From positions 1 through 64,000 of the IMG/VR virus record IMGVR_UViG_3300025785_001096: 64,000 nt of DNA; one strand, written 5' to 3'. Of this stretch, positions 16,562 to 25,248 are shown piece after piece. The notes beneath the pieces were generated by a model. The model saw nothing but the letters and a program-made list of their open reading frames with translations, was not told the DNA's origin and did not search any database. Numbering within the stretch: position 1 is the stretch's first letter; the number at the start of each line of letters is the position of its first letter. A program made the translations under genes and the position numbers. This DNA comes from a virus.

Positions 16562-17026
16562 ATGAAATATTTTGCATATGGTATGAATACCAATTTAGGC
16601 CAAATGGCCAATCGTTGCCCCAACGCCAAGAGCTTGGGCCGAGCCACTTTGATCGGGCACGAATTTCGATTTGCACGTCACGCAGATATAATCGAAAATC
16701 CCGATTATAATACTCAAGGAGTGCTGTGGGAAATCACCGCCGATTGCGAACACAATCTAGACGCATTAGAAGGTTTCCCCACCTATTATCTAAAGAAAAT
16801 GGTCAGAGTATTACATAATGGTCGGGCTGTAGAATGTATGGTATATTATATGGCCGGCGATTATCCAGACGAATTACCCAGCGATGGATATTTAGAAATG
16901 TTATTTGAAGGTTATCAAGCACATAATATCGATACTGAACAAATATACAGTAGCCTGGCCCTAATTGAACAGATCGATATACGTCGAGCAGAAGCAGAAA
17001 AAACCTATTTTCAATATTTTAATTAA
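16562..17026 (+). CDS. Gamma-glutamylcyclotransferase-like protein
   Basis: This 154-residue protein begins MKYFAYGMNTNLGQMANRCP, the YGSN-type substrate loop of gamma-glutamylcyclotransferases. It continues with GHEFRFARH and LDALEGFPTYY, where the Glu is the expected general acid/base. The family releases 5-oxoproline from gamma-glutamyl peptides or amines; the phage substrate is unknown. No ribosome site precedes it because the transcript is predicted leaderless. The next gene follows 7 bases later. Confidence 0.82.
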   Translation: MKYFAYGMNTNLGQMANRCPNAKSLGRATLIGHEFRFARHADIIENPDYNTQGVLWEITADCEHNLDALEGFPTYYLKKMVRVLHNGRAVECMVYYMAGDYPDELPSDGYLEMLFEGYQAHNIDTEQIYSSLALIEQIDIRRAEAEKTYFQYFN

Positions 17027-17033
17027 GGATCGT

Positions 17034-17240
17034 ATGAAACTCAAGAACGCTATTATCAACGAATATGAAACAGCATTTCCATTTGAGCAAGAATATAATC
17101 TCTGGATTGCCGGTATGGAACGTGATTTTCAAGAAGAAGTAGAATATCGTGCAGGGTTAGTGGTCACTGACCAAACTCGGGTGGTGTTGCATAAAGACAA
17201 CACCCAAGATCGTGGCTATTACATAGGTCTAGATCGCTGA
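17034..17240 (+). CDS. Small protein of unknown function (68 aa)
   Basis: The ATG at 17034 follows AAGGA. The sequence MKLKNAIINEYETAFPFEQE has a hydrophilic, helix-prone first half and a C-terminal strand-like half. It is the second gene of the leaderless unit. A promoter for the next gene begins 7 bases after its stop. No homologue is recognised. Confidence 0.6.
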   Translation: MKLKNAIINEYETAFPFEQEYNLWIAGMERDFQEEVEYRAGLVVTDQTRVVLHKDNTQDRGYYIGLDR

Positions 17241-17246
17241 TTTTGG

Positions 17247-17275
17247 TTGACCCAAAAATGCCATAATGCTATAAT
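17247..17275 (+). promoter_or_regulatory. Sigma70 promoter, member of repeated promoter-leader cassette
   Basis: TTGACC, 17 bases, perfect TATAAT (17270-17275). The spacer, -10 region and leader through the AAGGAG ribosome site closely resemble the promoter at 49967. Confidence 0.88.
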
Positions 17276-17304
17276 ACTTGTATAGTGAATAACAAGGAGC
17301 AACG

Positions 17305-17601
17305 ATGCAGAACCATTTAGCAGATTTATCAGTTGAAGAATTGCAAAGTTATTTGAGCGATTTCCATAAAGACTTTTTTGGTTTTCGTCCACGTTATGCT
17401 ACTCCTGAGCAATGGCGTAGTCGTGAGTATTTAGAAGCTTCGATCAATGCTATCCACAATCAAATGGATCGCTTGAAAGAGACCCGTGCCGGACGCGATG
17501 AACTTCGTGCCGCAGGTTGGGTGGTAGAGGAGTCAGATTTTGATGTGTTGGAACAGGCCGAAGAGCTTGCCGATGCAGACGCAGTATATTATGGTGCTTG
17601 A
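17305..17601 (+). CDS. Early protein of unknown function (98 aa)
   Basis: It has AAGGAG 8 bases before the ATG at 17305. The 98-residue acidic protein is predicted all-helical: MQNHLADLSVEELQSYLSDFHK, then a basic centre and an Asp/Glu-rich end (EQAEELADADAVYYGA). Acidic helical early proteins in phages are often inhibitors of host factors, but that is only a possibility here. Its stop codon lies within the next promoter. Confidence 0.6.
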   Translation: MQNHLADLSVEELQSYLSDFHKDFFGFRPRYATPEQWRSREYLEASINAIHNQMDRLKETRAGRDELRAAGWVVEESDFDVLEQAEELADADAVYYGA

Positions 17602-17626
17602 CCTATAATTGTCAAAATAGTATAAT
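17598..17626 (+). promoter_or_regulatory. Sigma70 promoter overlapping a stop codon
   Basis: TTGACC (17598-17603), 17 bases, TATAAT (17621-17626), followed by the same ACTTGTAT leader start as at 17276 and 49996. Confidence 0.88.
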
Positions 17627-17655
17627 ACTTGTATTAAATCAAAAAAGGAGCTAGT

Positions 17656-18702
17656 ATGTCAAACATATCTTTTATTCGCATCAAAAGTGGTGCTTATCGC
17701 ACTACAGACGTCAGCGGTCAGGTTTTCCAATTGGTAGAACAGTTTAAAACCACTGCCAAAGGCAATTATGTGACTGTAAAAAACAGCGGCCGTTTCCCCG
17801 GCTTTCCAGAAGAAATCCGTGTCAAGGTAGACGCTATGAGCGATTATGATTTTGTTAGTGAAGCCGAGTTTGTTGAGCAAGGTAATACACCGGTCAAAGA
17901 AACTCAGGCATTAGAAACTGCACAAGAGAGTGACGAAGAAGTTATTGAACGTATTCGTCAGCGTTTTGAAATTTTGGACGAGATGGCCACTGCCGCTACC
18001 AACGGCGACATCCGTGCAATGATTGTATCAGGTCCCCCAGGAGTTGGTAAGTCGTTCGGTGTAGAGCGTATTGTTGAGAAGGCTTGTTTGTTCGACCAGA
18101 TTTCTGGCAAGCGTCTCCGTGCCGAAGTTGTCAAAGGTAGTGCCAGTGCCCTAGGTTTGTATACTACACTTTACAAGTATAGTGATTCAAACTGTGTGTT
18201 GGTATTTGACGACTGTGACTCAATTCTTGTTGACGATGTTGCACTCAACCTGCTGAAGGGTGCTTTGGACTCTGGTAAGAAGCGTAAGATTTCGTGGTTA
18301 AGTGATAGCAATATGTTGCGTCGCGAAGGCGTTCCGGACAGCTTCAACTTCAACGGCTCAGTGATCTTTATCACTAACCTTAAGTTCGATCAAATGAAAA
18401 GCCAGAAGTTGCGTGATCACTTGGATGCACTACAATCACGTTGTCACTACCTAGACTTGACTCTTGACACAATGCGTGACAAAGTGTTGCGTATCAAGCA
18501 GATTGCCAAGGATGGTGAGTTGTTTGCTGAGTATGATTTTGAGCAAGCAGTACAAGACGAAATCATTGAGTTCTTGGAAGAGAACAAGAATAAATTCCGT
18601 GAAATGAGCTTGCGTATGGCAATCAAGGTAGCAGACTTACGTAAGAGCTTTCCGCTCAAATGGAAGGCTATGGCTCAAGTTACTTGTATGAAAGCTGCTT
18701 AA
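17656..18702 (+). CDS. AAA+ ATPase
   Basis: A 348-residue protein. A roughly 110-residue N-terminal part is followed by a single AAA+ module: Walker A GPPGVGKS (126-133), Walker B VLVFDDCDS (181-189), sensor-1 region VIFITNLKF, and an arginine-bearing helix (LRDHLDALQSRCHYLDL). Such stand-alone AAA+ proteins are common in large marine T4-like phages. A loader or remodelling role is likely, but no partner can be assigned. It is strongly promoted as an early gene, with AAGGAG at 17645. Its stop overlaps the next start. Confidence 0.88.
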   Translation: MSNISFIRIKSGAYRTTDVSGQVFQLVEQFKTTAKGNYVTVKNSGRFPGFPEEIRVKVDAMSDYDFVSEAEFVEQGNTPVKETQALETAQESDEEVIERIRQRFEILDEMATAATNGDIRAMIVSGPPGVGKSFGVERIVEKACLFDQISGKRLRAEVVKGSASALGLYTTLYKYSDSNCVLVFDDCDSILVDDVALNLLKGALDSGKKRKISWLSDSNMLRREGVPDSFNFNGSVIFITNLKFDQMKSQKLRDHLDALQSRCHYLDLTLDTMRDKVLRIKQIAKDGELFAEYDFEQAVQDEIIEFLEENKNKFREMSLRMAIKVADLRKSFPLKWKAMAQVTCMKAA

Positions 18703-19277
18703 TGCTTAAACCGTTTGTACCAGTAGACTGTGATCCTGTATTACAGTCTACTATCCAAACTAAAACCGTTGAGTTCTTGACAACACGGACTGAACTTTTT
18801 GATCATTTGGACGAGTTGAGTCTTTGGAACAAACTGAATACAGCAGAGTATGTACGAGCAGTTCCTGAGTTGGTTCAGTGGACCAGAGACTTAGGCCTAA
18901 GGTTGCGTGAAGTAAGTGTTACAGTATGCAATAACAACCAAGATGTAGGATTGCACGTGGACGAGTTGCCGGTAACTGCCAAAATAAATTTTCCCATTTT
19001 GAATACTGCCGGCAGTTACAACGAATGGTATAGTGTACCCGAAGAAATTTTTAACTCAGTGACTCCGATTATCAACAAGTTTGGCAATGCCTATTACGAT
19101 CTAGAGTCAGTGGATCTTGGCAAGTGTGAACTGGTAGGACGATTTGAATTGTTGCAACCGGTGGTGTTTAACAGTCAAATTCCACACAGTATTCGTATGC
19201 AGTCGGCTACACAATTTCCCAGATTGGTTTTGGCCTGTACATTTTTTAAGGAACCTGTAAACTTTTTATCGCTGTGA
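18702..19277 (+). CDS. 2OG-Fe(II) oxygenase-like protein
   Basis: Start chosen at the TAATG overlap (18702), giving 191 residues. The HVDELPVTAKINFPI segment (about 87-101) gives an HxD pair, and FNSQIPHSIRMQSATQFPRLVLACTFF gives the distal His and Arg, the usual order for this superfamily. The first helices are unrelated to the protein at 2927. Substrate unknown. Two hairpins and a terminator follow. Confidence 0.5.
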   Translation: MLKPFVPVDCDPVLQSTIQTKTVEFLTTRTELFDHLDELSLWNKLNTAEYVRAVPELVQWTRDLGLRLREVSVTVCNNNQDVGLHVDELPVTAKINFPILNTAGSYNEWYSVPEEIFNSVTPIINKFGNAYYDLESVDLGKCELVGRFELLQPVVFNSQIPHSIRMQSATQFPRLVLACTFFKEPVNFLSL

Positions 19278-19353
19278 TTCAATCTAGCTCCTGAATCACA
19301 GTCTGGCTCCCGAAGCCAGTTTGCCCCGGGTAGAAATACCTGGGGATTTTTTT
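19272..19353 (+). terminator. Terminator preceded by two extra hairpins
   Basis: CTGTGATTC (19272-19280) pairs with GAATCACAG (19293-19301) across the stop codon of the gene. CTGGCT/AAGCCAG follows (about 19303-19319). A 9-bp GC-rich helix (19324-19332 with 19337-19345, GAAA loop) and T run then form the terminator proper. Confidence 0.85.
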
Positions 19354-19380
19354 GACTTTGCAGTTTAAATACAGTATAAT
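19352..19380 (+). promoter_or_regulatory. Sigma70 promoter giving a leaderless transcript
   Basis: TTGACT starts inside the terminator T run, then 17 bases and perfect TATAAT (19375-19380). The predicted start is the A of ATG 19387. Confidence 0.85.
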
Positions 19381-19386
19381 ACACAT

Positions 19387-20568
19387 ATGAAATACTCATA
19401 CCCACACATTGAAGATTACATTGAGTTTATTGCTGGTTTTCGAGATGCCGCTGGCAAGAATGCCTACAGTATTTTTCAACTGCCGGCTAGTTCGTTGAAC
19501 CTGGCCAGATACGATGTCAAAATTGTTGAAAGTTTTGCCGAGCAAGCACGTAACAACATTGGATTCACTGACAAGCAATCGGCCTTGGCTGTGGCATTGG
19601 TATTAAAATACGAGCGACAATTAAACAAACACAAGATAGATATAGAATCTGTCAAAACAAATCCAGTATTTAGAAATCCCATTCGCAACATCGATCGCAG
19701 TACACGAGTGTGGGTCGAAGACAACCTAATTAAAATACGTTTTCCGTACGATCAAAATCTTATTGAGCATATTAGAACCGAAAGTCGTGAAAGCTCTGGC
19801 CGCATACATTTCAACAGAGAAGCTCGAGTATGGCAAGCTGATTTGACTGAATACAATGTGAACCTGATATACACTTTTAGCAAGAACAACAATTTTGTCA
19901 TTGACAAAAGTTTATCGGATCTGATGGATTTGATTCTGTCCGCAGAAAAAAATTCTTACCGAATTGAATTGACACAACACAACGACCAATTGCATATTGC
20001 AAACGCTGCCAACAGTTTGATCGAGTATGTTGACACAAATCTTGGTGGGTTTGGTCTTGACAATCTACTGCGCCTGGTTGATCATTCGCCCTTGCTGGGG
20101 TACACAGTTGATCCGGCTATTGAAGAAACTGTTATCAAACAGCACGGTCCTAGGTTTTGGAGTTTGTGTACCAACAGAGAAGTCAAAGTAGATCGAAACG
20201 GGTCGCAAGTGGATCAGGTACAAGAGTTGATTGCCTACGCAGCTGTTACCAATAGATTTCCCATATATGTATACGAACCCGATCAAAGCAACCGATTGAC
20301 AATGCAAATGATTGGATATTTTGACAAAGAGCAAGTGGCCAACCTAAACAACCGAGAACAAATAACAGCAGATACTCGTTTGATATACACCAATAAAATA
20401 CCAAGAATTCCCGTGGGCAATATTCCTTTGTTGATCAGTACAGCAGGTATGCTGTTTGGCGGAGATCGTCAAGTGTGGATTCAGACAGCAGAGAAGGTTG
20501 TTTATTTTACAAATGATGTGTATAATAAGAATGTAAAAAAAGGACGAGACATTTGCAAGCTCGATTAA
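19387..20568 (+). CDS. HARP-like domain protein, probable UvsW partner
   Basis: A 393-residue protein with no helicase motifs. Residues about 98-170 (RVWVEDNLIKIRFPYDQNLIEHI then GRIHFNREARVWQADL and YNVNLIYTFSK) resemble the HARP domain, which precedes the helicase core in SMARCAL1-type annealing helicases. The next gene, overlapping by 16 bases, is the UvsW helicase, so the pair may act together in fork remodelling. The remaining 200 residues are not recognised. Leaderless predicted mRNA. Confidence 0.5.
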   Translation: MKYSYPHIEDYIEFIAGFRDAAGKNAYSIFQLPASSLNLARYDVKIVESFAEQARNNIGFTDKQSALAVALVLKYERQLNKHKIDIESVKTNPVFRNPIRNIDRSTRVWVEDNLIKIRFPYDQNLIEHIRTESRESSGRIHFNREARVWQADLTEYNVNLIYTFSKNNNFVIDKSLSDLMDLILSAEKNSYRIELTQHNDQLHIANAANSLIEYVDTNLGGFGLDNLLRLVDHSPLLGYTVDPAIEETVIKQHGPRFWSLCTNREVKVDRNGSQVDQVQELIAYAAVTNRFPIYVYEPDQSNRLTMQMIGYFDKEQVANLNNREQITADTRLIYTNKIPRIPVGNIPLLISTAGMLFGGDRQVWIQTAEKVVYFTNDVYNKNVKKGRDICKLD

Positions 20569-22037
20569 TTATCAAAGACGAAGTCAACGTCAAGATCGAA
20601 GGATTGGATCTTAGTGATCGTACGGCTTTGGTTCGCAAGTTCAAATATGAAGTGCCGGGCGCTCGTTATCAGCCGGCAGTTAGACTGGGACGTTGGGACG
20701 GCAAGGTTGCCTTCTTTCAGCTAGGTGGATCTAGTTACATCAATCTCCTGCCTGAAATCATTGAGTATTTGGAAAGTCGCAATTACGACATAGAAATTGA
20801 AGACCTCAGAGATTATTCAACCAGTTTTAGTTTTGAACAAATTACCGAAGACACGTTCAGCGACACGCTATGGCCCAAAGGTCATCCAGCCGAAGGTCAA
20901 CCTATAGTACTTAGAGATTATCAAATACAGATTCTAAACGAGTTTTTGGCCAATCCACAAAGCATACAAGAAGTGGCCACAGGTGCAGGCAAAACTATTA
21001 TGACCGCGGCCTTGAGCAAAAGCGTAGAACCTTATGGGCGATCAATTGTTATTGTTCCTAACAAGAGCTTGGTAACACAGACCGAAGATGACTATGTCAA
21101 TATGGGTCTTGATGTTGGAGTGTACTTTGGTGATCGCAAAGACATTGGTCGTACTCATACCATTTGTACCTGGCAAAGTTTAAATGTCTTGTTAAAGAAC
21201 ACGCAGGCTGGTACAGGCGATGTCACCATCGGCGATTTTATTGAAGATGTAGTGTGTGTCATGGTAGACGAAGTACATATGGCCAAAGCCGACGCATTAA
21301 AAACTTTGCTTACTGGTGTGTTTGCACGAGTACCTATCCGCTGGGGACTAACTGGGACTGTTCCCAAAGAAGATTACGAAAAAGTCAGTTTGTTTTGTAG
21401 CTTGGGTCCGGTAATAGGAAAATTAAGTGCAAGTGAATTACAAGAAGCCGGGCACTTGGCCAACTGTCACGTGAACATAGTACAGTTACAAGACTCGGTA
21501 GAGTACAGAGACTATCAAAGCGAATTAAAATACCTAGTGACCAATATTGATCGCGTGGCGTATCTGGCCAGATTGATTGACTCAATCAAAGATGGTGGCA
21601 ACACATTGATCTTGGTTGATCGAATAGAAACTGGCCGCCTACTGCAAACAGAGCTAAGTACATTATTCAGCCTGCTGTCAGACAAACCCGACGTAGCTTT
21701 TGTCAGTGGTGCTACCAAAGCCGGGGATAGGAAAGAAGAATATGATGACGTTGCGACAAGTACTAACAAGATTATTATTGCTACTTATGGTGTCGCCGCT
21801 GTTGGTATTAATATTCCTAGGATTTTTAATCTTGTGCTTATTGAACCGGGTAAATCCTTTGTCCGTGTTATCCAGTCAATCGGCCGTGGTATACGCAAAG
21901 CGGAAGACAAAGACTTCGTTCAAATCTGGGACATAACCAGCACCTGTAAATTTGCCAAACGGCATTTGACCAAACGCAAGCAGTTCTACAAAGAAGCAAG
22001 CTACCCATTTACTATAGAAAAGGCCTCTTGGCAATGA
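20553..22037 (+). CDS. uvsW: UvsW-like recombination helicase
   Basis: A 494-residue superfamily 2 helicase. The N-terminal 90 residues match the UvsW substrate-recognition domain (YQPAVRLGRWDGKVAFF). Motif I is ATGAGKT (142-148), motif II VDEVH, motif III GLTGT, and motif VI QSIGRGIRK. T4 UvsW unwinds branched DNA and R-loops and helps switch replication modes. The start is TTG at 20553 with an AAAGGA site 8 bases upstream, overlapping the HARP-like gene. Length matches T4 UvsW (about 500 aa). Confidence 0.92.
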   Translation: MQARLIIKDEVNVKIEGLDLSDRTALVRKFKYEVPGARYQPAVRLGRWDGKVAFFQLGGSSYINLLPEIIEYLESRNYDIEIEDLRDYSTSFSFEQITEDTFSDTLWPKGHPAEGQPIVLRDYQIQILNEFLANPQSIQEVATGAGKTIMTAALSKSVEPYGRSIVIVPNKSLVTQTEDDYVNMGLDVGVYFGDRKDIGRTHTICTWQSLNVLLKNTQAGTGDVTIGDFIEDVVCVMVDEVHMAKADALKTLLTGVFARVPIRWGLTGTVPKEDYEKVSLFCSLGPVIGKLSASELQEAGHLANCHVNIVQLQDSVEYRDYQSELKYLVTNIDRVAYLARLIDSIKDGGNTLILVDRIETGRLLQTELSTLFSLLSDKPDVAFVSGATKAGDRKEEYDDVATSTNKIIIATYGVAAVGINIPRIFNLVLIEPGKSFVRVIQSIGRGIRKAEDKDFVQIWDITSTCKFAKRHLTKRKQFYKEASYPFTIEKASWQ

Positions 22038-22534
22038 GAATATTAACATTAGATAATACAGCATATCCCATGGACCAGGTCCCGGGAGAAATAGATGAGG
22101 TACGTTTTTGCGTACTTGACAACAGTGATCCCAAGGACCCTGATTACTTTTACATTCCCTTGATCTTTTTAGAATCATTCAACAGCCCAGCTTTGGTACT
22201 AAAAATTGGCGAAAATGTTGTGCGTATGCCTGTGGACTGGCAACTACTGATTGGTGAACCCGACTTTGGCGATTTAGAAGTAGTACCGTTGACCAGTATC
22301 AATGATCGCGGTTTTAATGTTTTTACATTCAATCCCTTGACCAGTTTCAAACCTGAGTTCCACCCGGTGGAGATTGTAGATATCTACCAAGATGTCAAAT
22401 GGTATTTTCCCAAACTCAAACCCGGGCAACTGTTGGCAATACCCCTAACCGAAGGCCCAGAACCAATGTGTGCTTTTTTCATCAAAGACATCAGTCGTCA
22501 AAGTGAGGTTATAGATTATAGCAAGGTTTGGTAA
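22034..22534 (+). CDS. Unknown protein in the uvsW operon (166 aa)
   Basis: The ATGA overlap fixes the start at 22034. The protein is beta-rich and acidic (VPGEIDEVRFCVLDNSDPKDPDYFYIPL ... VVRMPVDWQLLIGEPDFGDLEVVPL) with no membrane segment. The repeated strand pattern looks like a compact beta-barrel. No family is recognised. Translation is coupled to uvsW and the next gene. Confidence 0.6.
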   Translation: MRILTLDNTAYPMDQVPGEIDEVRFCVLDNSDPKDPDYFYIPLIFLESFNSPALVLKIGENVVRMPVDWQLLIGEPDFGDLEVVPLTSINDRGFNVFTFNPLTSFKPEFHPVEIVDIYQDVKWYFPKLKPGQLLAIPLTEGPEPMCAFFIKDISRQSEVIDYSKVW

Positions 22535-22824
22535 TGACCATATACAAAGCCAGCCAGATATCGTCATATGATGTATATGAAAGTCCCGATGGTGGGCTAA
22601 CCATATACAAACGCCAAGCCGGTTCAAGTGAACGAGTGCTACACAGCGTGGCACCCGAACTGCAAGCTCGTATTGAATTGGAACGCCGTCGTAACGAATG
22701 GATGGACATATTCAACACAGCCGAACGAACGCCGGCTTTACAAGAAGCCATAGATCGTGTTATACTAGTGTATGAATTGTCACGTGACCCCAAAACACTA
22801 CCGCCCGATTGGCATCCAGTATGA
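22534..22824 (+). CDS. Unknown protein (96 aa)
   Basis: Begins at the TAATG junction. MTIYKASQISSYDVYESPDGG suggests a short beta-sheet, and the middle (APELQARIELERRRNEWMDIFNTAE) is a charged helix. It lies in the uvsW operon and overlaps the SGNH-like gene by 4 bases. No family is recognised. Confidence 0.6.
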   Translation: MTIYKASQISSYDVYESPDGGLTIYKRQAGSSERVLHSVAPELQARIELERRRNEWMDIFNTAERTPALQEAIDRVILVYELSRDPKTLPPDWHPV

Positions 22825-23525
22825 GTAATGTATTGCTAACATTTGGTGACAGTTGGCCTGCTGGCGGCAAGCTGGAGGACAAATCTCTAGCGTTTCCCAC
22901 GCTCTTAGCTCAACGTCTGGGCCTAACATTGGATGATCGCAGTCGTATTGCCACCAGCTTTGATCACGTGGTTATGTCGTTTACAAACTTCTTAGAGAAA
23001 GACTACAATGCCGACACACAATACACAGCACTATTCTGTATCACAGACATCAGTAGAGGCATAGCCTGGCATCCAAATGCAGTACCACCTGCACGTGATC
23101 AACTGTGGGAACAGGATCCGCACACACTAGAACTACAGGTTGGCAACACAGTGGACAATCTGTCGCCGGCCTATTACAAATACATACATTCGGAAAGATT
23201 AGAGTTATTTAATTATCACAAGAATGTGACCTTGTTGACATTGTTGTGCCGAGAGTATAAAATCACAGACTACTACGTACACAATTTTTACAATCCAGAA
23301 TTTGAGTTTCAAGTCATTGACCCGGTAAGGTTTTATCCCGGCACATTGAGACAAGTACTTGAAACAGCACCGTTCAAGGAGTATGTACCAAGTTACAGTA
23401 CTGGTACGCCAACAGAAGCAAACGCTAGAAGCTCGCATCTGTTGTTTCCGGGTGGTCATCCAACAGTGGCCGGGCACGATGTGATAGCAACAGAACTAAC
23501 CAAATGGATCAACAGTGGAAGATAA
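22821..23525 (+). CDS. SGNH hydrolase-like protein A
   Basis: A 234-residue protein with the SGNH esterase frame. Block I is FGDSWPAG (nucleophile Ser with GDSW in place of GDSL), and the late block is GGHPTVAGHDVIATEL, with the catalytic His but without the usual Asp three residues before it. Cellular members deacylate sugars, lipids or peptidoglycan. Three related proteins occur at 37815, 43452 and 58620. Its place in a DNA-repair operon is unexpected. Starts at ATGA overlap; substrate unknown. Confidence 0.65.
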   Translation: MSNVLLTFGDSWPAGGKLEDKSLAFPTLLAQRLGLTLDDRSRIATSFDHVVMSFTNFLEKDYNADTQYTALFCITDISRGIAWHPNAVPPARDQLWEQDPHTLELQVGNTVDNLSPAYYKYIHSERLELFNYHKNVTLLTLLCREYKITDYYVHNFYNPEFEFQVIDPVRFYPGTLRQVLETAPFKEYVPSYSTGTPTEANARSSHLLFPGGHPTVAGHDVIATELTKWINSGR

Positions 23526-23985
23526 ATTAAGCATCAAAAGTGAGATGGCAGCATTTGATCGTAAAAACCGCGAGTTTTACGACAGCCTCTCAGATGAAGA
23601 AAAGAAAAAGTTTAGTCCGTTCTTGATGATTCGGTATGGTGCCACTGTAACTGGTAATGCAGATTTACAGGCCTACTACTTGATGAGTTGTAACGAACGA
23701 TTGAATAAAAATTTCTTCGACGTCAACGCCACACAGCACAAAAAGCTACAGTGGTTGTTGGCCACCACAGTGAGTCCGGGTATGGGCAATCAGTACCATC
23801 AGTGGTTGGCAGCCAAGAAACGAGAAACTGGCAACAACAAGGCCAAGAAATTTTTACGCGAACTACGCCCTGATCTTGGTGAAGATGATATTGAGCTGTT
23901 GTCAGAAATTAACAATAAAGATGATCTTAAACAGTATGCAAAAAGTCTCGGCTGGGACGATAAACGAATCAAGTCCGATCTATAA
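23515..23985 (+). CDS. Possible clamp-loader small subunit (gp62-like)
   Basis: The frame starts with GTG at 23515 (11-base overlap) and encodes 156 mostly helical, charged residues. The segment LLATTVSPGMGNQYHQWLAAKK loosely matches the region of T4 gp62 where a basic Trp-containing helix contacts the loader (AAVPRGKRYGKWAK). The C-terminal DDLKQYAKSLGWDDKRIKSDL resembles its end. This is weak evidence. Position among replication genes agrees. Otherwise unknown. Confidence 0.35.
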   Translation: MEDKLSIKSEMAAFDRKNREFYDSLSDEEKKKFSPFLMIRYGATVTGNADLQAYYLMSCNERLNKNFFDVNATQHKKLQWLLATTVSPGMGNQYHQWLAAKKRETGNNKAKKFLRELRPDLGEDDIELLSEINNKDDLKQYAKSLGWDDKRIKSDL

Positions 23986-24658
23986 GTGTCGGTATTGTGA
24001 AAAAGAATTCCGCAAAGAGTCCAGTCTTGCGGTGCATCTCTGTGAGCCCAAGCGACGTTGGCAACAGGAAAAGGAAGTGGGAGTACAACTGGGACTTAAA
24101 GCCTATTTGAGATTCTACGAAGTAACACAAGGTAGCGCCAAGCTAAAAAGCTATGAAGATTTTGTTAGCAGTCCTTATTATAACGCTTTCGTCAAATTTG
24201 GACGATACTGTCAATCTGTACGTTGTATTAGCTTTGTTAATTTTCTTGACTGGCTACTGCGTAATAATAAAAAAATAGACCATTGGTGTCGAGACACCTT
24301 GTATGAAGAGTGGATGCTGGAGTATCTAAAGAAAGAAGCAGTACAAGACGCATTGGAAAGGGCACTAAATGAAATGCAAGACTACGCAGACGACCACCCT
24401 GAGCTTAGGAATGGTTTTACTGATTATTTTATGTATGGCAACACTAACCGTATCTGTCATCATATCGCTACCGGTCGCATTAGCCCTTGGATTATATATA
24501 ACTGTGACTCAGGGGTTGCGTTCCTTGATGGGCTTACCGAAGAACAGGTGGTAATGATACTACCTTGGATTGATCCTGCACACTGGCAACGCAGGTTTCA
24601 AGATTATCTTGGTGATACCGAATGGGTCAAGGATGTGCTAAAGAAGGCAGGCTTATGA
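23936..24658 (+). CDS. Zinc-finger protein of replication operon
   Basis: The ATG at 23936 is the best of several overlapping starts, giving 240 residues. It begins with a C2H2-type finger, YKCRYCEKEFRKESSLAVHLC, followed by a helical body (YEDFVSSPYYNAFVKFGRYC, FLDWLLRN) and an acidic C-terminal part ending DPAHWQRRFQDYLGD. The finger suggests nucleic-acid binding. It overlaps both neighbours, so it is tightly coupled. Family not recognised; start uncertain. Confidence 0.6.
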   Translation: MQKVSAGTINESSPIYKCRYCEKEFRKESSLAVHLCEPKRRWQQEKEVGVQLGLKAYLRFYEVTQGSAKLKSYEDFVSSPYYNAFVKFGRYCQSVRCISFVNFLDWLLRNNKKIDHWCRDTLYEEWMLEYLKKEAVQDALERALNEMQDYADDHPELRNGFTDYFMYGNTNRICHHIATGRISPWIIYNCDSGVAFLDGLTEEQVVMILPWIDPAHWQRRFQDYLGDTEWVKDVLKKAGL

Positions 24659-25248
24659 AATTTCGGTCAGACATTGACATTGACTTTGGAGATCGCACAC
24701 AGGCCTTGCGGTTGTTAACGCACACGCCAGCCAGCATATTGCGTGACGACAAGTTGGTGCCGCACAACACTGGTATATATGTAACCGACATTCCGCAGGA
24801 TCCGTTCACAGGTTTGGCCAGTATAGATTATGAGGCAGCCGAAGACCGAGGCTATATGAAGTTGGACTTGCTAAACGTATCATTATATACGCAGATAAAG
24901 AATGAACAGCACCTGCAAGAATTAATGACAGCCGAACCCTTGTGGGACTTGTTGTATGAGCCAGAGTTCTGTGGGCAGTTAATTCACATCAACAATCATT
25001 ACAAGACACTAATTCAAATGCCCGAAGCTGTGACCACGATTGCTAGAATGGCCATGTTTTTGGCAGTAATACGGCCGGCCAAACGACACCTGATCGGACT
25101 GCCCTGGGCCGAAGTGGCCAAAACTGTGTGGGAAAAACCTGCGGATGGCGACTACTACTTCAAGAAAAGCCACGCAGTGGCCTATGCTCATTTGGTAGTG
25201 GTCAATATGAATTTGATTTGTGAACGGCTCAGCTACGGGTTTGCCTAG
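24655..25248 (+). CDS. Miniature DNA polymerase III alpha (DnaE)-like protein
   Basis: This 197-residue protein carries, in the right order, patches of the catalytic core of C-family DNA polymerases. SDIDIDF (5-11) matches PDFDVDF with the paired Asp. HNTGIYV (37-43) matches HAGGVVI. IDYEAAEDRGYMKLDLLN (57-74) matches the YAGLVKFDFLG region with the third Asp. KKSHAVAYA (170-178) matches NKSHSAAYA of the fingers. The cellular core is about five times longer and the PHP, thumb and tau-binding parts are absent. Whether it synthesises DNA is unknown; it could be a primer-extension or regulatory enzyme. It overlaps the zinc-finger gene by 4 bases. Confidence 0.65.
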   Translation: MKFRSDIDIDFGDRTQALRLLTHTPASILRDDKLVPHNTGIYVTDIPQDPFTGLASIDYEAAEDRGYMKLDLLNVSLYTQIKNEQHLQELMTAEPLWDLLYEPEFCGQLIHINNHYKTLIQMPEAVTTIARMAMFLAVIRPAKRHLIGLPWAEVAKTVWEKPADGDYYFKKSHAVAYAHLVVVNMNLICERLSYGFA

